From Gallionella sp. (GTDB taxonomy: Bacteria; Pseudomonadota; Gammaproteobacteria; Burkholderiales; Gallionellaceae): a DNA stretch of 37,814 nucleotides. A model generated the notes under the pieces. That model did not search any database. It was not told where the DNA came from and worked only from the letters and a program-made list of their open reading frames with translations. The stretch's first letter is position 1, and every line of letters starts with the position of its first letter. The DNA is taken from NCBI GenBank assembly GCA_030700315.1, contig JAUYJO010000065.1, positions 1 to 37,814 of the forward strand. Direction: 5' to 3'. Positions 26,288 through 36,995 of the stretch are shown piece after piece. The position numbers and the translations under genes are program-made.

Positions 26288-26401
26288 TTAGCCCTGGCGT
26301 TGCTTGTGCCGCGGCTCCGCACAAATAACGCGTACCACGCGCTTGCGGATAACGATCTTGCAGTTGCGGCAGATTTTTTTTACTGATGCCTGTACTCTCA
26401 T
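26288..26401 (-). CDS. rpmJ: 50S ribosomal protein L36
   Basis: A 37-residue zinc-ribbon protein of the large subunit, easily missed because of its size. The sequence begins [15 protein letters not shown] and ends EPRHKQRQG. Cys11, Cys14, Cys27 and His32 form the complete metal site, so this is the zinc-binding (C+) type. It lies between infA (23 bases) and rpsM (59 bases), its usual position. Confidence 0.97.
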   Translation of the reverse strand: MRVQASVKKICRNCKIVIRKRVVRVICAEPRHKQRQG

Positions 26402-26424
26402 TATTTTCTCCTAAACTCGCCCAA

Positions 26425-26643
26425 CTATTTGGCACGGAATACAATACGCGCCCTGCTCAAATCATACGGTGTCAATTCCACGGTCACTTTGTCGCCGGGC
26501 AGGATGCGAATATAGTGCATACGCATTTTTCCCGAAATATGACCCAACACCACATGACCGTTTTCCAGCTTGATTCGGAACGTCGCGTTCGGCAGCGACT
26601 CCTCTATCTCGCCCTGCATCTGAATCACATCTTCTTTAGCCAT
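26425..26643 (-). CDS. infA: Translation initiation factor IF-1
   Basis: A 72-residue OB-fold protein that occupies the ribosomal A site during initiation. It shows [36 protein letters not shown] and [21 protein letters not shown]. Its start overlaps the secY stop by one base (TAATG). The placement between secY and rpmJ is common in betaproteobacteria. Confidence 0.98.
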   Translation of the reverse strand: MAKEDVIQMQGEIEESLPNATFRIKLENGHVVLGHISGKMRMHYIRILPGDKVTVELTPYDLSRARIVFRAK

Positions 26644-27959
26644 TAGCGCGTAAGCCCACCCTTGAAATTGGCCTTTTTCAGCAGGTTTTCATACTGGTGC
26701 GTCATCAAGTAAGACTGCACCTGCGCCATGAAATCCATCGTCACCACCACCAGAATCAGCAGCGATGTGCCGCCGAAATAAAATGGCACATTCCACTTCA
26801 CCACCAGAAATTCCGGCAATAAACAAACCAGGGTGATATACACCGCGCCAACCATGGTCAGGCGCAGCATGATCTTTTCAATATAGCGTGCAGTTTGCTC
26901 GCCGGGGCGAATCCCCGGCAAAAACGCACCGCTTTTCTTCAGGTTATCTGCCGTTTCTTTCGGGCTGAACACCAGCGCCGTGTAGAAAAAACAGAAAAAT
27001 ATAATCGCCGCTGCATACGTCAACACGTAAATCGGTTGCCCCGGAGACAACATGGCGCTGATATCCTTCAGCCAACCCATGCCCTGCCCGCTGCCAAACC
27101 AGCCCGCGATCGTCGCCGGGAACAAAATGATGCTTGAGGCAAAAATTGGCGGGATCACACCCGCCATATTCAGCTTCAACGGCAGATGCGAACTTTGCCC
27201 GCCATAAACCTTGTTACCCACCTGCCGTTTGGCGTAATTCACCAAAACTTTGCGCTGGCCGCGCTCAACGAACACCACCAACGCCGTCACCGCAATCGCA
27301 CCGAAGAACAGCAGCAATACCAGCGGGATGGAAAAAGCCCCGGTACGCGCCAATTCAAGTGTGCTACCGATCGCGCTGGGCAGCCCTGCCGCGATACCGG
27401 CAAAAATAATCAGTGAAATTCCGTTACCCAAGCCGCGCTCGGTAATCTGCTCACCCAGCCACATCAGAAACATTGTGCCGGTCACCAGGGTAATCACCGA
27501 GGTCAACTGGAACATCGCTCCAGGGTTCGGCACTAATCCAGGCTGGGATTGCAGCGCCACCGAGATGCCAAACGCCTGAAACAGCGCCAGGAGCAATGTG
27601 CCATAACGCGTGTACTGCGTAATCTTGCGGCGGCCAGCTTCGCCTTCTTTCTTCAACTGCTCGACATGCGGAACCGCTATCGCAGCCAACTGCATGATGA
27701 TCGACGCGGAGATATACGGCATGATCCCCAGCGCAAAAATCGTGAAGCGCTCCAGCGCGCCACCGGAGAACATGTTAAACATGCCCAGGATGCCGTCTTT
27801 TTGCGACTTGAACAATTCCGCCAACACTGTCGGATCGATACCCGGTACCGGAATATGCGCGCCGATGCGAAATACGACTAACGCCCCCAGCAAAAACCAG
27901 AGGCGCGGGCCCAAATCACCATACTTACCCTTAGCTACACCCTTGACCACTGTGCTCAC
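26643..27959 (-). CDS. secY: Protein translocase subunit SecY
   Basis: The central channel of the Sec translocon in the inner membrane. Its 438 residues have ten membrane segments. Typical blocks are the [22 protein letters not shown] first helix, the plug region near residue 60-75 ([35 protein letters not shown] continues into helix 2), [23 protein letters not shown] in a cytosolic loop, and [15 protein letters not shown] in the ribosome- and SecA-binding loop. It begins nine bases after rplO and overlaps infA by one base. Confidence 0.98.
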   Translation of the reverse strand: MSTVVKGVAKGKYGDLGPRLWFLLGALVVFRIGAHIPVPGIDPTVLAELFKSQKDGILGMFNMFSGGALERFTIFALGIMPYISASIIMQLAAIAVPHVEQLKKEGEAGRRKITQYTRYGTLLLALFQAFGISVALQSQPGLVPNPGAMFQLTSVITLVTGTMFLMWLGEQITERGLGNGISLIIFAGIAAGLPSAIGSTLELARTGAFSIPLVLLLFFGAIAVTALVVFVERGQRKVLVNYAKRQVGNKVYGGQSSHLPLKLNMAGVIPPIFASSIILFPATIAGWFGSGQGMGWLKDISAMLSPGQPIYVLTYAAAIIFFCFFYTALVFSPKETADNLKKSGAFLPGIRPGEQTARYIEKIMLRLTMVGAVYITLVCLLPEFLVVKWNVPFYFGGTSLLILVVVTMDFMAQVQSYLMTHQYENLLKKANFKGGLTR

Positions 27960-27968
27960 GTACCGGCC

Positions 27969-28403
27969 TTACTCGGCGATGCTGCCGCCAGCAGCCTCAA
28001 TCGCGGCGCGCGCACCTTTTGTTAGCATCAACCCTTGCAACTTCACCGCACGGGAAATTTCACCGCACAGAATAACTTTCGCTGACAAGGCATTGGCATG
28101 TATAACGCCAGCTTGCTTGAGCGCCAGTAAATCAATGCTATCGACCGGCAATTTTTGCAGGTCAGACAAACGCACTTGCGCCGTGTCGTTGCGCGTCAGC
28201 GAGACAAACCCGCGCTTCGGCAAACGGCGTTGCAGCGGCATCTGGCCCCCTTCGAAACCGACTTTGTGAAAACCGCCAGCGCGTGACTTCTGCCCCTTGT
28301 GGCCGCGACCACAAGTCTTGCCCAAACCGGAGCCGATACCGCGACCGACACGGCGCTTGCTATGCTTGGCACCTTGTGCTGCTTGAATATTATTGAGTTG
28401 CAT
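27969..28403 (-). CDS. rplO: 50S ribosomal protein L15
   Basis: A 144-residue late-assembly protein of the large subunit. It has the Gly/Arg-rich N-terminal extension with [25 protein letters not shown] and the conserved [15 protein letters not shown]. The globular C-terminal domain ends [12 protein letters not shown]. It lies three bases after rpmD and nine before secY, the standard spc order. Confidence 0.98.
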   Translation of the reverse strand: MQLNNIQAAQGAKHSKRRVGRGIGSGLGKTCGRGHKGQKSRAGGFHKVGFEGGQMPLQRRLPKRGFVSLTRNDTAQVRLSDLQKLPVDSIDLLALKQAGVIHANALSAKVILCGEISRAVKLQGLMLTKGARAAIEAAGGSIAE

Positions 28404-28406
28404 CTG

Positions 28407-28607
28407 TTATGCCTCGCACTTAACCAGGTAAAACACTTTATTGATCATGCCTCGCACACAAGGAGTGTCTTCCAGTTGCACGGTATGATTGATACGACGC
28501 AGCCCCAAGCCGCGAATCGTGTCGCGATGCGATTGCTTGGTGCCGATCACGCTTCTGATCTGCGTCACCTTGATTGTTTTTGCTGGGTTTGTTTTGGATT
28601 GTGTCAT
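28407..28607 (-). CDS. rpmD: 50S ribosomal protein L30
   Basis: A 66-residue protein of the large subunit. The core [35 protein letters not shown] and [13 protein letters not shown] is typical of bacterial L30. The N-terminal MTQSKTNPA adds about six residues relative to the usual 58-60; a shorter start is not evident, so this one is kept. It lies three bases from both rpsE and rplO. Confidence 0.96.
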   Translation of the reverse strand: MTQSKTNPAKTIKVTQIRSVIGTKQSHRDTIRGLGLRRINHTVQLEDTPCVRGMINKVFYLVKCEA

Positions 28608-28610
28608 GTC

Positions 28611-29132
28611 TTACCCCAGTATCTCGTCGACATTTTTGCCGCGCTTTGCGGCAATCTCGGACAGCGAATTCATCGCTTTAAGGCCATTCAACGTGGCGCG
28701 GACCACATTGTACGGGTTGCTGGAGCCAATACATTTGGCCAGCACATCGCGCACGCCGACTGCTTCAAATACCGCACGCATCGCGCCACCTGCAATAATT
28801 CCGGTACCTTCTGACGCCGGCTGCATCAACACCTTGGCTGCGCCATGCTTGCCGATCACGGTATGGTGCAGCGTACCGTTCTTCAGGCTGATCTTGTCCA
28901 GATTGCGGCGCGCCTCGTCCATCGCTTTTTGCACGGCAACCGGCACTTCCTTGGACTTGCCTTTGCCCATCGCCACACGACCATCACCGTCGCCAACCAC
29001 GGTCAGCGCGGCAAATCCCATGATACGGCCACCCTTGACTACCTTGGTGACGCGGTTCACGGAGATCATTTTTTCGATCAGGCCGTCATCGCGACCTTCC
29101 TGCTGCTGCATTCTTCCTTGCGGCTTAGCCAT
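28611..29132 (-). CDS. rpsE: 30S ribosomal protein S5
   Basis: A 173-residue protein important for decoding accuracy. The N-terminal double-stranded RNA-binding-like domain contains [32 protein letters not shown]; the loop with [11 protein letters not shown] is where spectinomycin-resistance changes occur in other bacteria, and it looks wild type. The C-terminal domain has [19 protein letters not shown]. It lies 13 bases after rplR. Confidence 0.98.
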   Translation of the reverse strand: MAKPQGRMQQQEGRDDGLIEKMISVNRVTKVVKGGRIMGFAALTVVGDGDGRVAMGKGKSKEVPVAVQKAMDEARRNLDKISLKNGTLHHTVIGKHGAAKVLMQPASEGTGIIAGGAMRAVFEAVGVRDVLAKCIGSSNPYNVVRATLNGLKAMNSLSEIAAKRGKNVDEILG

Positions 29133-29145
29133 TGCTCAACTCCAA

Positions 29146-29502
29146 TTAAAACTGCAGACCATGTTCGCGCGCGGCTTCAGCCAGCGCCTTGACACGGCCA
29201 TGATAGCGGTTGCCGGAACGGTCGAACGCCACCTCGGTAATACCCGCCGCCTTCGCTTTTTCGGCGATGCGCTTGCCCACTGCGGCTGCGGCAGCCTTGT
29301 TTCCGCCATTCGCCAAATCCTTGCGCACCTCCGCTTCAACGCTGGATGCGCTAACCAGCACTTTGCTGCCGCAGGCGGAGATGACCTGGGCATAGATATG
29401 CAAGTTGGTACGGTGAATGGCCATACGAACCGTCTTTTTTTCAGCAATGCGTGCACGGGTTTTGCGTGCTCTGCGCTGACGTGCTTCTTTCTTGTTCAAC
29501 AT
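29146..29502 (-). CDS. rplR: 50S ribosomal protein L18
   Basis: A 118-residue 5S rRNA-binding protein. It has the basic N-terminus [19 protein letters not shown], the [23 protein letters not shown] core and the C-terminal [27 protein letters not shown] signature. It lies 27 bases after rplF. Confidence 0.98.
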   Translation of the reverse strand: MLNKKEARQRRARKTRARIAEKKTVRMAIHRTNLHIYAQVISACGSKVLVSASSVEAEVRKDLANGGNKAAAAAVGKRIAEKAKAAGITEVAFDRSGNRYHGRVKALAEAAREHGLQF

Positions 29503-29529
29503 ATCCGCCTCAGTTATTTCTGCCTAAAA

Positions 29530-30063
29530 TTACTTCTTCTTGGTTTCTTTCAGGATCACCACTTCATCGCTATAACGTACCCCTTTGCCCTTATATGGCT
29601 CGGGTTCGCGGAAAGCGCGAATTTCAGCGGCAACTTGCCCGACTCTCTGCTTGTCGGCGCCCTTTAATAGGATTTCGGTTTGTGTCGGTGTCTCAACCTT
29701 GACACCGGCTGGCATCTTGTACGAAACCGGATGCGAAAAGCCCAAGGTCAGGTTCAGCGTATCTCCAGCGGCTTGGGCACGGTAGCCCACGCCAACCAGG
29801 TTCAGCTTGCGCTCAAAACCTTTGCTCACACCCTGCACCATATTGGCCAGCAATGCGCGGATCGTGCCGGACATCGCATCTGCCTGAGTGGAGTCGTTCT
29901 GCGCCTTGCACAACAGGCTGTCACCTTCGCGCACCACGCTCACATCGCCCGACAAGGCTTGCTTGAGGGTGCCCATCGGGCCCTTTACCGAAATTTCGCC
30001 TGCTGCCAGCGCGACTTCTACACCGCTCGGCACTACAACAGGATTCTTGGCAACTCTAGACAT
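29530..30063 (-). CDS. rplF: 50S ribosomal protein L6
   Basis: A 177-residue protein near the factor-binding site of the large subunit, made of two similar alpha/beta domains. Typical blocks are [20 protein letters not shown]-like [33 protein letters not shown] and the C-terminal [23 protein letters not shown]. It lies ten bases after rpsH. Confidence 0.98.
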   Translation of the reverse strand: MSRVAKNPVVVPSGVEVALAAGEISVKGPMGTLKQALSGDVSVVREGDSLLCKAQNDSTQADAMSGTIRALLANMVQGVSKGFERKLNLVGVGYRAQAAGDTLNLTLGFSHPVSYKMPAGVKVETPTQTEILLKGADKQRVGQVAAEIRAFREPEPYKGKGVRYSDEVVILKETKKK

Positions 30064-30073
30064 GCTTACCTCG

Positions 30074-30472
30074 CTACGCGACTACGCACAGCACTTCACC
30101 ACCAATACCATTGGCGCGCGCTTTGCGGTCGGTCATCAAACCCCTGGAAGTGGACACAATTGCAATCCCCAAGCCGTTCATCACCTTGGGAATATCACCT
30201 GAGCCCTTGTAAATGCGCAACCCTGGACGGCTGATGCGCTGAATTTTTTCAATTACCGGGCGACCGCTGTAATACTTCAAGCTAATCTCCAGCGTGGCTT
30301 TGCCGCCCTCGCCCTTGATAACATTGAAGCCGTCAACATAGCCTTCTTCTTTCAACACCACGGCAATCGCCACCTTCAGTTTGGAGGAAGGCATCACCAC
30401 TGTGTTTTTTTCCGCCATCTGCGCATTGCGAATACGCGTCAGCATGTCGGAGATCGGATCACTCATACTCAT
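30074..30472 (-). CDS. rpsH: 30S ribosomal protein S8
   Basis: A 132-residue primary 16S rRNA binder; in E. coli S8 also represses the spc operon by binding near the rplE start. It shows [34 protein letters not shown] and the C-terminal [30 protein letters not shown]. Two in-frame ATG codons lie six bases apart; the first, 30472, has GGAG eight bases upstream and was chosen. Confidence 0.98.
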   Translation of the reverse strand: MSMSDPISDMLTRIRNAQMAEKNTVVMPSSKLKVAIAVVLKEEGYVDGFNVIKGEGGKATLEISLKYYSGRPVIEKIQRISRPGLRIYKGSGDIPKVMNGLGIAIVSTSRGLMTDRKARANGIGGEVLCVVA

Positions 30473-30482
30473 TTAATTGCTC

Positions 30483-30788
30483 CTACCAGCTTGCCTTAAC
30501 GACACCGGGAATTTCGCCGCGCATCGCGAACTCACGCACCTTGATACGCCCCAAACCAAACTTCCTGAACGTGCCGCGCGGGCGCCCAGTCAACGCGCAA
30601 CGATTGCGCAGACGAACCGGGCTGGAATCGCGCGGCAAAGCCTGCAACTTCAGGCGTGCAGCGGCACGGTCTTCATCGCTGAGTTTCATGTTGGAAATCG
30701 CTGCCAGCAATTCTGCGCGCTTGGACGCAAATTTCTTGACGGTTTCGCGGCGTTTTAGCTCGCGATTAATTACTGCCATCTTAGCCAT
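30483..30788 (-). CDS. rpsN: 30S ribosomal protein S14 (zinc-free type)
   Basis: A 101-residue protein of the small-subunit head. It is the long C-minus form: [21 protein letters not shown] has one Cys where the zinc form has a CxxC pair. The C-terminus [13 protein letters not shown] is characteristic. It lies ten bases from both rplE and rpsH. Confidence 0.98.
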   Translation of the reverse strand: MAKMAVINRELKRRETVKKFASKRAELLAAISNMKLSDEDRAAARLKLQALPRDSSPVRLRNRCALTGRPRGTFRKFGLGRIKVREFAMRGEIPGVVKASW

Positions 30789-30798
30789 TAGTATTCCC

Positions 30799-31338
30799 TC
30801 ATTTCTTTAATGGGAGTTTGAATGCCAACAGAAGCGCCTTGGCTTCCTCGTCGGTCTTCGCGGAGGTGGTGATAGTAATGTTCATGCCACGCAACGCATC
30901 AATTTTTTCGTACTCGATTTCCGGAAAAATAATCTGTTCTTTCACGCCCATGTTGTAGTTGCCACGACCATCGAACGATTTGCCGGAGATGCCACGAAAA
31001 TCGCGAATACGCGGAATGGCAACAGAAATCAGGCGATCCAGGAATTCATACATGCGCTCTTTGCGCAGTGTCACCTTGCAGCCAACCGGATATCCATCGC
31101 GGATCTTGAAGCCGGCGATAGATTTCTTGGACAAAGTAACCACCGGCTTCTGACCTGCAATCTTTTGCATGTCGCCAACCGCAAACTCCATCACTTTCTT
31201 GTCAGCAACCGCTTCACCCACACCCATATTCAGGGTTATTTTCTCGATGCGCGGCACTTCCATAACGGACTTGTAGCCAAACTGCTTCATCAGATCCTTG
31301 GCGACCTTGTCTTTGTATAAATCGTAAAAACGAGCCAT
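30799..31338 (-). CDS. rplE: 50S ribosomal protein L5
   Basis: A 179-residue 5S rRNA- and P-site tRNA-contacting protein. It shows [54 protein letters not shown] and [30 protein letters not shown], all family blocks, and ends FKLPLKK. It lies 11 bases after rplX. Confidence 0.98.
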   Translation of the reverse strand: MARFYDLYKDKVAKDLMKQFGYKSVMEVPRIEKITLNMGVGEAVADKKVMEFAVGDMQKIAGQKPVVTLSKKSIAGFKIRDGYPVGCKVTLRKERMYEFLDRLISVAIPRIRDFRGISGKSFDGRGNYNMGVKEQIIFPEIEYEKIDALRGMNITITTSAKTDEEAKALLLAFKLPLKK

Positions 31339-31349
31339 GCCCTTACCCC

Positions 31350-31664
31350 TTAAGCGTCAATCATTTCGCCGCTGGACTTGAACACGCGCACCTTACGCCC
31401 GTCTTCCAACGTTTTAATACCAACCCGATCCCCCTTGCTGGAAGCCGTGTTGTAGATTGCCACATTCGAAATATGAATCGGCACCTCTTTTTCCACGATT
31501 CCACCGGTCAAACCCTTTACCGGGTTAGGCTTCTGATGCTTCTTGACTTTATTGATGCCTCCAACCAGCAGGCGGTCGCCCAGGACTTGCAGCACATTGC
31601 CACGATTACCCTTGTCCTTACCGGCGATTACGATAATGTCATCGTTTTTCTTGATCTTGCGCAT
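31350..31664 (-). CDS. rplX: 50S ribosomal protein L24
   Basis: A 104-residue assembly initiator of the large subunit. The KOW motif lies at about residues 7-35 ([21 protein letters not shown]), followed by [15 protein letters not shown], the typical mid-section. It lies 28 bases after rplN. Confidence 0.98.
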   Translation of the reverse strand: MRKIKKNDDIIVIAGKDKGNRGNVLQVLGDRLLVGGINKVKKHQKPNPVKGLTGGIVEKEVPIHISNVAIYNTASSKGDRVGIKTLEDGRKVRVFKSSGEMIDA

Positions 31665-31692
31665 GATTTTCCTCGACTCGATCCGTTTCCGT

Positions 31693-32061
31693 TTACAGCA
31701 CTTCAGGTGCCAACGAAACGATCTTCATGAATTTCTCGGTACGCAACTCGCGCGTCACCGGCCCGAAGATGCGCGTGCCAATTGGCTCCAGCTTGGCGTT
31801 CAGCAACACTGCGGCATTGCCGTCAAATTTGATCAGCGAACCATCCGAACGACGCACGCCCTTGGCTGTGCGAACCACCACGGCATTGTACACTTCGCCT
31901 TTTTTGACGCGCCCGCGCGGAGCAGCATCCCTGATGCTGACCTTGATGACATCGCCAACGGAAGCGTAGCGACGCCTGGAACCGCCCAACACCTTAATGC
32001 ACATCACAGAGCGCGCGCCAGTGTTGTCAGCCACATCTAAAACAGACTGCATTTGTATCAT
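31693..32061 (-). CDS. rplN: 50S ribosomal protein L14
   Basis: A 122-residue beta-barrel protein at the subunit interface. It shows [43 protein letters not shown] and the C-terminal [24 protein letters not shown]. The start has GGAG eight bases upstream. It is the first gene of the spc block, preceded by a 193-base spacer with its own promoter and a structured leader. Confidence 0.98.
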   Translation of the reverse strand: MIQMQSVLDVADNTGARSVMCIKVLGGSRRRYASVGDVIKVSIRDAAPRGRVKKGEVYNAVVVRTAKGVRRSDGSLIKFDGNAAVLLNAKLEPIGTRIFGPVTRELRTEKFMKIVSLAPEVL

Positions 32062-32081
32062 TATTTAATCTCCAACTTTTT

Positions 32082-32134
32082 CCGCTTGTGGCGGCCAGTT
32101 TTGGAACCCGTTCGGGTTAGGTCGCCGCAAGCGG
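32082..32134 (-). promoter_or_regulatory. Structured leader upstream of rplN
   Basis: A long stem of 12 pairs (32082-32093 with 32123-32134, one wobble) encloses a small hairpin AACCCGTTCGGGTT (32105-32118). It ends about 20 bases before the rplN start on the minus-strand transcript. It may control translation or processing of the spc segment. Only the pairing is observed. Confidence 0.45.
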
Positions 32135-32217
32135 CGGGTAAAAAATCTTCTTCTTGCCGTTAACCGCTCTCCGCTTAAGGAGACGATCAAGAAAACGCTT
32201 CAGAAACGAAGCCGCTC

Positions 32218-32245
32218 ATTATATTCGAATCCGAATAAGATGCAA
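32218..32245 (-). promoter_or_regulatory. Promoter for the spc segment (rplN onward)
   Basis: A perfect -10 box TATAAT (32218-32223 on the complementary strand) with TTGCAT (32240-32245) 16 bases upstream. The -35 box is weak (three of six). It lies in the only large gap of the ribosomal cluster besides those around rpsJ. Confidence 0.55.
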
Positions 32246-32254
32246 GCAGAATTG

Positions 32255-32536
32255 TTATAAAGTAGCCGATTTTTCGATCAGCTTGGCTATGCGCCAGCTT
32301 TTAGTTTTTGCAATCGGGCGGCACTCTTCGATAGTCACCACATCGCCTGCATGGCACTCGTTGGCCTCATCATGCGCATGATATTTCTTGGAGACACGAA
32401 TAATCTTGCCCAGCAACGGGTGCTTTACCTTGCGTTCAACCAAAACTGTTACGGTCTTGTCCATTTTGTCGCTTGTTACGATACCGGTCAGGGTACGCTT
32501 CAGCTTAGACTCACTCATCACATTAGCTTCGCTCAT
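32255..32536 (-). CDS. rpsQ: 30S ribosomal protein S17
   Basis: A 93-residue OB-fold primary 16S rRNA binder. It shows [29 protein letters not shown], a [14 protein letters not shown] block and [20 protein letters not shown]. An internal ATG at 32518 (MSESKLKRT) would give a more usual length of 87; the first ATG overlaps the rpmC stop by one base and is kept. It closes the S10 block before the 193-base spacer. Confidence 0.97.
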   Translation of the reverse strand: MSEANVMSESKLKRTLTGIVTSDKMDKTVTVLVERKVKHPLLGKIIRVSKKYHAHDEANECHAGDVVTIEECRPIAKTKSWRIAKLIEKSATL

Positions 32537-32736
32537 TATTGGGCACCCTTCTCTTTCAAAACAGTCTTTACGCGAGCGATATCGCGGCGCACCTTGCGCA
32601 ATTCACTGGTATTGGTCATTTGCTGTGTCGCAACTTGCATGCGCAGGCCAAATTGCGCCTTGGTCAGTGACAAGACCTCTTGCTGCAGATCAGCCGCAGA
32701 TTTCGCTCTCAATTCAATTGCCTTCATGTTATGCAC
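32536..32736 (-). CDS. rpmC: 50S ribosomal protein L29
   Basis: A 66-residue helical-hairpin protein at the tunnel exit and part of the docking site for SRP and trigger factor. It shows [30 protein letters not shown] and the C-terminal [18 protein letters not shown]. It overlaps rplP by eight bases and rpsQ by one. Confidence 0.97.
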   Translation of the reverse strand: MHNMKAIELRAKSAADLQQEVLSLTKAQFGLRMQVATQQMTNTSELRKVRRDIARVKTVLKEKGAQ

Positions 32737-33145
32737 CTACCTGTCTAACCACGAATGTGGTCGCAATCGGCAACTTCGCAGAGGCCAAACGGAATGCTTC
32801 GCGCGCCAATGTTTCATCCACACCATCCATTTCATACAGCATCTTGCCGGGTTGAATCTCGGCAACGTAGAACTCCGGATTGCCCTTACCATTACCCATG
32901 CGAACTTCGGCTGGCTTCTTGGAGATCGGCTTGTCCGGAAAAATGCGGATCCAGATACGACCACCACGTTTGATGTGACGGGTCATCGCGCGGCGCGCGG
33001 CTTCAATCTGGCGTGCTGTCAAGCGACCGCGTGCAACCGCCTTCAGCCCAAACTCGCCGAAACTTACCTTGTTGCCACGAGTGGCTATACCGGTATTGCG
33101 GCCCTTTTGTTCTTTGCGGTATTTCCTTCTAGCTGGCTGTAGCAT
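32729..33145 (-). CDS. rplP: 50S ribosomal protein L16
   Basis: A 138-residue protein near the A site of the peptidyl transferase centre. It shows [45 protein letters not shown] and [21 protein letters not shown]. It overlaps rpsC by 17 bases at its start and rpmC by eight bases at its end, which suggests tight translational coupling. Confidence 0.98.
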   Translation of the reverse strand: MLQPARRKYRKEQKGRNTGIATRGNKVSFGEFGLKAVARGRLTARQIEAARRAMTRHIKRGGRIWIRIFPDKPISKKPAEVRMGNGKGNPEFYVAEIQPGKMLYEMDGVDETLAREAFRLASAKLPIATTFVVRQVGA

Positions 33146-33839
33146 GCTTTGCTCCCGACTTTCTTACTTTCTTTTCCGGTTCAGCGGCAACTGGTGCAGC
33201 AACTTCCTGACCGCCAACCTCGCCTTTGAACACCCAAACCTTTACGCCGATGATTCCGTAAGTGGTCTTCGCTTCCGATGTGCCGTAATCGATATCGGCG
33301 CGCAACGTATGCAACGGCACACGGCCTTCGCGATACCATTCGGTGCGTGCGATCTCAATCCCGTTCAATCGTCCGGCGCTCATGATCTTGATGCCTTGCG
33401 CGCCCAGGCGCATGGCGTTTTGCATGGCGCGCTTCATGGCACGACGGAACATGATACGTTTTTCCAGTTGTGCGGTGATACTGTCGGCAATCAACTGTGC
33501 ATCAATTTCCGGCTTGCGCACTTCCTCGATAGCGACATCGACAGATTGCAGGCCCATGCGCTTGCGCAATTCTGCGCGCAACGCCTCGATATCTTCGCCT
33601 TTCTTGCCGATCACCATGCCGGGGCGAGCGGTATAAATTGTCACTTTGGCGTTCTTGGCCGGACGCTCGATGATGATCTTGGAGACGCCTGCGGATGCCA
33701 GCTTCTTTTTCAGAAATGCTCTAACCTCAATGTCCTTGAGCAGCAAATCAGCGAAATTTTTGCTGTTGGAATACCACTTGGAGCTCCAGTTTTTTCGAAC
33801 GCACAACCGGAAACCGGTTGGATGAATTTTTTGTCCCAT
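33129..33839 (-). CDS. rpsC: 30S ribosomal protein S3
   Basis: A 236-residue protein at the mRNA entry tunnel with helicase function. The N-terminus [25 protein letters not shown] is typical; a KH domain at about 40-110 has the GxxG loop in [12 protein letters not shown], and the C-terminal domain has [31 protein letters not shown]. The Lys/Ala-rich tail is longer than in E. coli. It overlaps rplP by 17 bases. Confidence 0.98.
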   Translation of the reverse strand: MGQKIHPTGFRLCVRKNWSSKWYSNSKNFADLLLKDIEVRAFLKKKLASAGVSKIIIERPAKNAKVTIYTARPGMVIGKKGEDIEALRAELRKRMGLQSVDVAIEEVRKPEIDAQLIADSITAQLEKRIMFRRAMKRAMQNAMRLGAQGIKIMSAGRLNGIEIARTEWYREGRVPLHTLRADIDYGTSEAKTTYGIIGVKVWVFKGEVGGQEVAAPVAAEPEKKVRKSGAKHATAS

Positions 33840-33848
33840 AATTTGCCC

Positions 33849-34184
33849 CTAGCTCCCGACGCTGACCGTAATGTGGCAGGTCTGCTTTTCAATTTTGTTG
33901 CCACGGCCCTTGGCGCGCGCCATGAAACGCTTTAGCGATGTCGCCTTATCGATGTAAATGGTGGTCACTTTCAACTCATCAATGTCCGCCCCATCGTTAT
34001 GCTCGGCATTCGCAATCGCGGATTCCAGTGCTTTCTTGATAATTCCCGCGCCTTTTTTCGGGCTAAACGCCAGGATATTCAGCGCCTGAGCAACCGGCAA
34101 TCCGCGAATCTGGTCTGCCACCAGGCGGCCTTTCTGCGCGGAGAGATGAATATTTTTTGCAACTGCAGTTGTCGTTGTCATCAT
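33849..34184 (-). CDS. rplV: 50S ribosomal protein L22
   Basis: A 111-residue protein whose long beta-hairpin lines the exit tunnel and takes part in macrolide response. It shows [28 protein letters not shown] and the hairpin at about residues 80-95 with [14 protein letters not shown]. The hairpin looks wild type. It lies six bases after rpsS. Confidence 0.98.
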   Translation of the reverse strand: MMTTTTAVAKNIHLSAQKGRLVADQIRGLPVAQALNILAFSPKKGAGIIKKALESAIANAEHNDGADIDELKVTTIYIDKATSLKRFMARAKGRGNKIEKQTCHITVSVGS

Positions 34185-34190
34185 GCCTCC

Positions 34191-34466
34191 TTATTTTTTC
34201 GCTTTCTTGTCGGCAGCATGGCCCTTGAAGGTGCGCGTCAGGGAAAACTCGCCCAACTTATGCCCCACCATGTTCTCGGATACATATATCGGAATGTGTT
34301 GCTTGCCGTTATGCACCGCAATCGTCAAGCCGACAAATTCCGGCAGCACCGTGGAACGGCGCGACCAGGTTTTCACCGGGCGTTTATCGTTGGTCGCCCG
34401 CACCGCTTCAATTTTCTTGAGCAGATGCGCGTCGACAAATGGACCTTTTTTAATGGAACGTGCCAT
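34191..34466 (-). CDS. rpsS: 30S ribosomal protein S19
   Basis: A 91-residue small-subunit head protein that pairs with S13. It shows [45 protein letters not shown] and [21 protein letters not shown], the full family pattern. It lies 13 bases after rplB. Confidence 0.98.
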   Translation of the reverse strand: MARSIKKGPFVDAHLLKKIEAVRATNDKRPVKTWSRRSTVLPEFVGLTIAVHNGKQHIPIYVSENMVGHKLGEFSLTRTFKGHAADKKAKK

Positions 34467-34479
34467 ATTTGCTTACCCC

Positions 34480-35307
34480 TTAAACCTTAAAGCGACGACG
34501 CACAATCATACCGCTGGTGCGCTTGTTGCGGCGTGTACGGAAACCCTTGGCCGGTACTCCCCACGGGCTTACCGGGTGACGGCCAGCAGCAGTCTTACCT
34601 TCGCCGCCGCCATGCGGGTGATCGACCGGGTTCATCACCACACCGCGCACGGTCGGGCGCACCCCGCGCCAACGCATCGCGCCGGCCTTGCCAATAGAAC
34701 GCAGGCTGTGTTCGGCATTCCCCACTTCACCCAAGGTCGCTTTGCAATCGATATGCACCTTGCGGATTTCGCCGGAACGCAACCGCAACTGCGCATAACT
34801 TCCTTCACGTGCCAACAGCTGTACTGAAGTGCCCGCAGAACGAGCCAGTTGCGCGCCCTTGCCCGGCAACATTTCGATGCAATGTATGGTCGAACCAACC
34901 GGAATGTTGCGCAATGGCAAGGTGTTGCCGGCCTTGATTGGCGCCTCGGAGCCGCTGATCAGTGTCGCGCCCGCCGCCACCCCTTTGGGTGCAATGATGT
35001 AGCGGCGTTCGCCGTCGGCATAGCACAGCAGTGCCAGATTCGCACTGCGGTTCGGGTCGTATTCAAGACGCTCTACAGTCGCCGGAATTCCGTCCTTATT
35101 GCGCTTGAAGTCCACCAGGCGGTAATGCTGTTTATGGCCGCCACCCATATGCCGGGTCGTGATGTGGCCGTTGTTGTTGCGCCCAGCCGTCTTGCTCTTC
35201 TTTTCAAGCAGCGCGGCAACAGGCTTGCCTTTATGCAGGTCAGGGTTGACAACGCGCAGAACCGCACGCTGCCCCGGGGTTGTTGGTTTTAGCTTGATCA
35301 ATGCCAT
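34480..35307 (-). CDS. rplB: 50S ribosomal protein L2
   Basis: A 275-residue protein needed for subunit joining and peptidyl transfer. It has an OB-fold and SH3-like domain, with [21 protein letters not shown] near residue 43-63 and [16 protein letters not shown] near 225, where the conserved His of the peptidyl transferase region is retained. The C-terminus is [19 protein letters not shown]. It lies five bases after rplW. Confidence 0.98.
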   Translation of the reverse strand: MALIKLKPTTPGQRAVLRVVNPDLHKGKPVAALLEKKSKTAGRNNNGHITTRHMGGGHKQHYRLVDFKRNKDGIPATVERLEYDPNRSANLALLCYADGERRYIIAPKGVAAGATLISGSEAPIKAGNTLPLRNIPVGSTIHCIEMLPGKGAQLARSAGTSVQLLAREGSYAQLRLRSGEIRKVHIDCKATLGEVGNAEHSLRSIGKAGAMRWRGVRPTVRGVVMNPVDHPHGGGEGKTAAGRHPVSPWGVPAKGFRTRRNKRTSGMIVRRRFKV

Positions 35308-35312
35308 GGCGA

Positions 35313-35642
35313 TTATCCTTGCTCACTTGCAGCAAAATTTATTTCCTGCCCGGAAGCCAGGCACACATAGGCCTTCTTCCAGTTGTTGCGGCGACCGGCG
35401 TAACGGCCACCTTTAACCTTGCCTTTGACGTTGGCCACTTGCACGGCATCCACGCTGACCTTGAACATCATTTCAACGGCAGCTTTGATTTCCGGCTTGG
35501 TCGCATCGGGTGCAACACGGAAAATAACTTGCTCGTTCTTGTCGGCAACATAGGTCGCCTTTTCGGAGATTTGCGGAGCGAGCAACACCTTCATCAAACG
35601 CTCCTGGCTGAATTGTTTCACGCCTACTTTCGAGGTACTCAT
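35313..35642 (-). CDS. rplW: 50S ribosomal protein L23
   Basis: A 109-residue exit-tunnel protein that docks trigger factor and SRP. It shows [39 protein letters not shown] and [19 protein letters not shown]. An N-terminal [12 protein letters not shown] adds about ten residues relative to E. coli. Its start overlaps the rplD stop by four bases (ATGA). Confidence 0.97.
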   Translation of the reverse strand: MSTSKVGVKQFSQERLMKVLLAPQISEKATYVADKNEQVIFRVAPDATKPEIKAAVEMMFKVSVDAVQVANVKGKVKGGRYAGRRNNWKKAYVCLASGQEINFAASEQG

Positions 35643-36262
35643 GCGAACATCTCCTCAATTTTCGCCATCGCATTGCGCGTAACAACCACGCTCGGGAAGC
35701 GCACCAAGCTGACCGGGTCAGTTTGATTGGCTTCCAGCACCAATACGTTGGGCAGGTTGCGCGATGACAGATACAGGTTTTCGTTCAAATCGTCGGTGAT
35801 GATCAACAGGCGGCCATCGAGACCCATCCCTTTGATTTTTTGCGCCAGTAACTTGGTCTTGGGCGCATCGACCGTCAGGCTGTCCACCACCACTAAACGA
35901 TTCTCGCTGACCAGCCTGGACAATATCGCAGCCAGTCCGGCGCGGTACATCTTGCGATTAATTTTTTGTGTGTAATTTTCTTCGCCGGTGTTCGGGAATA
36001 TCTTGCCGCCGCCGCGCCACAACGGGCTGGATGCCATACCGGCACGCGCGCGGCCCGTGCCTTTTTGGGCGAACGGCTTGCGCGTACTCTTGGCGATTTC
36101 GCTGCGGCCCTTTTGCTTGCTGTTACTGCCACGCGCATTGGCCATATAGGCGGTGACCAACTGATGCACCAGGTCCTCGTTGTATTCGCGGCCAAACAAT
36201 TCGTCTGACGCATGCAGATTGGCGGTCGCCTGACCCTGATCGTTAATGACTTTGAGTTCCAT
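35639..36262 (-). CDS. rplD: 50S ribosomal protein L4
   Basis: A 207-residue large-subunit protein with a tunnel-lining loop (about residues 45-95, with [23 protein letters not shown] and [12 protein letters not shown]). In E. coli, L4 also represses the S10 operon through attenuation and translation block at its leader. The rpsJ leader here carries a terminator-like hairpin that could be such a target, though this is inference. It overlaps rplC by one base and rplW by four. Confidence 0.98.
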   Translation of the reverse strand: MELKVINDQGQATANLHASDELFGREYNEDLVHQLVTAYMANARGSNSKQKGRSEIAKSTRKPFAQKGTGRARAGMASSPLWRGGGKIFPNTGEENYTQKINRKMYRAGLAAILSRLVSENRLVVVDSLTVDAPKTKLLAQKIKGMGLDGRLLIITDDLNENLYLSSRNLPNVLVLEANQTDPVSLVRFPSVVVTRNAMAKIEEMFA

Positions 36263-36906
36263 TATGCACCTGCCTTCACTGCGGGGCGCACGACAATGCT
36301 GCTGTTTGTGCAGCCTGGGACGGCGCCTTTTACCAGCAACAATTGGCGCGCAACATCGACGCGCACGACTTGTAGATTCTGAACAGTACGCTGCACATCA
36401 CCGAGATGACCGGTCATGCGCTTGCCGGGGAACACCCGGCCAGGATCTTGCGCCATGCCGATAGAGCCGGGGACGTTGTGCGATTTCGAGTTGCCGTGTG
36501 ATGCACGACCGGATTTGAAGTGGTGACGCTTGATCGTGCCGGCGTAACCCTTACCTTTGGTTGTGCCCGTCACATCGACGAGTTGACCTACCTGAAAAAT
36601 TTCCACGCTGACCGTGGAGCCTGCCTGCAGGCCGGCCAGTTGTTCAGGTAAAACGGTGAATTCCTTGAGTGCACTCCCCGCTTCCACACCCGCCTTGGCG
36701 TAATGTCCGGCGGCAGCCTTGCTGACGCGTCCGGGACGGCGCACACCGTGTGCCAGTTGCACAGCGGCATAGCCATCGGTATCCACGGATTTAACCTGAG
36801 TGACACGATTATTGGACACTTCCAGCACAGTTACCGGCAACGACGATCCGTCTTCGGTAAAAACGCGGGTCATGCCAATCTTGCGACCGACAAGTCCTAA
36901 GCTCAT
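36262..36906 (-). CDS. rplC: 50S ribosomal protein L3
   Basis: A 214-residue early-assembly protein reaching into the peptidyl transferase centre. It shows [72 protein letters not shown] (in overlapping family blocks) with the Gln in GMAQDPGRV that is methylated in E. coli L3. It follows rpsJ by 89 bases. Confidence 0.98.
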   Translation of the reverse strand: MSLGLVGRKIGMTRVFTEDGSSLPVTVLEVSNNRVTQVKSVDTDGYAAVQLAHGVRRPGRVSKAAAGHYAKAGVEAGSALKEFTVLPEQLAGLQAGSTVSVEIFQVGQLVDVTGTTKGKGYAGTIKRHHFKSGRASHGNSKSHNVPGSIGMAQDPGRVFPGKRMTGHLGDVQRTVQNLQVVRVDVARQLLLVKGAVPGCTNSSIVVRPAVKAGA

Positions 36907-36995
36907 TTTAATTTCCTCTTGTTAAGGGGCTGACTACAATTGGTCAACCGATCTTCTTGCTGCCTGGTACAACAACTTGATGCCTGCTGCAACTA

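Noticed and set aside
28489-29667. A 392-codon open frame on the plus strand
   Set aside because: It runs antisense through rpmD, rpsE, rplR and rplF, which are certain; composition is a shadow of those genes and no family is recognisable.
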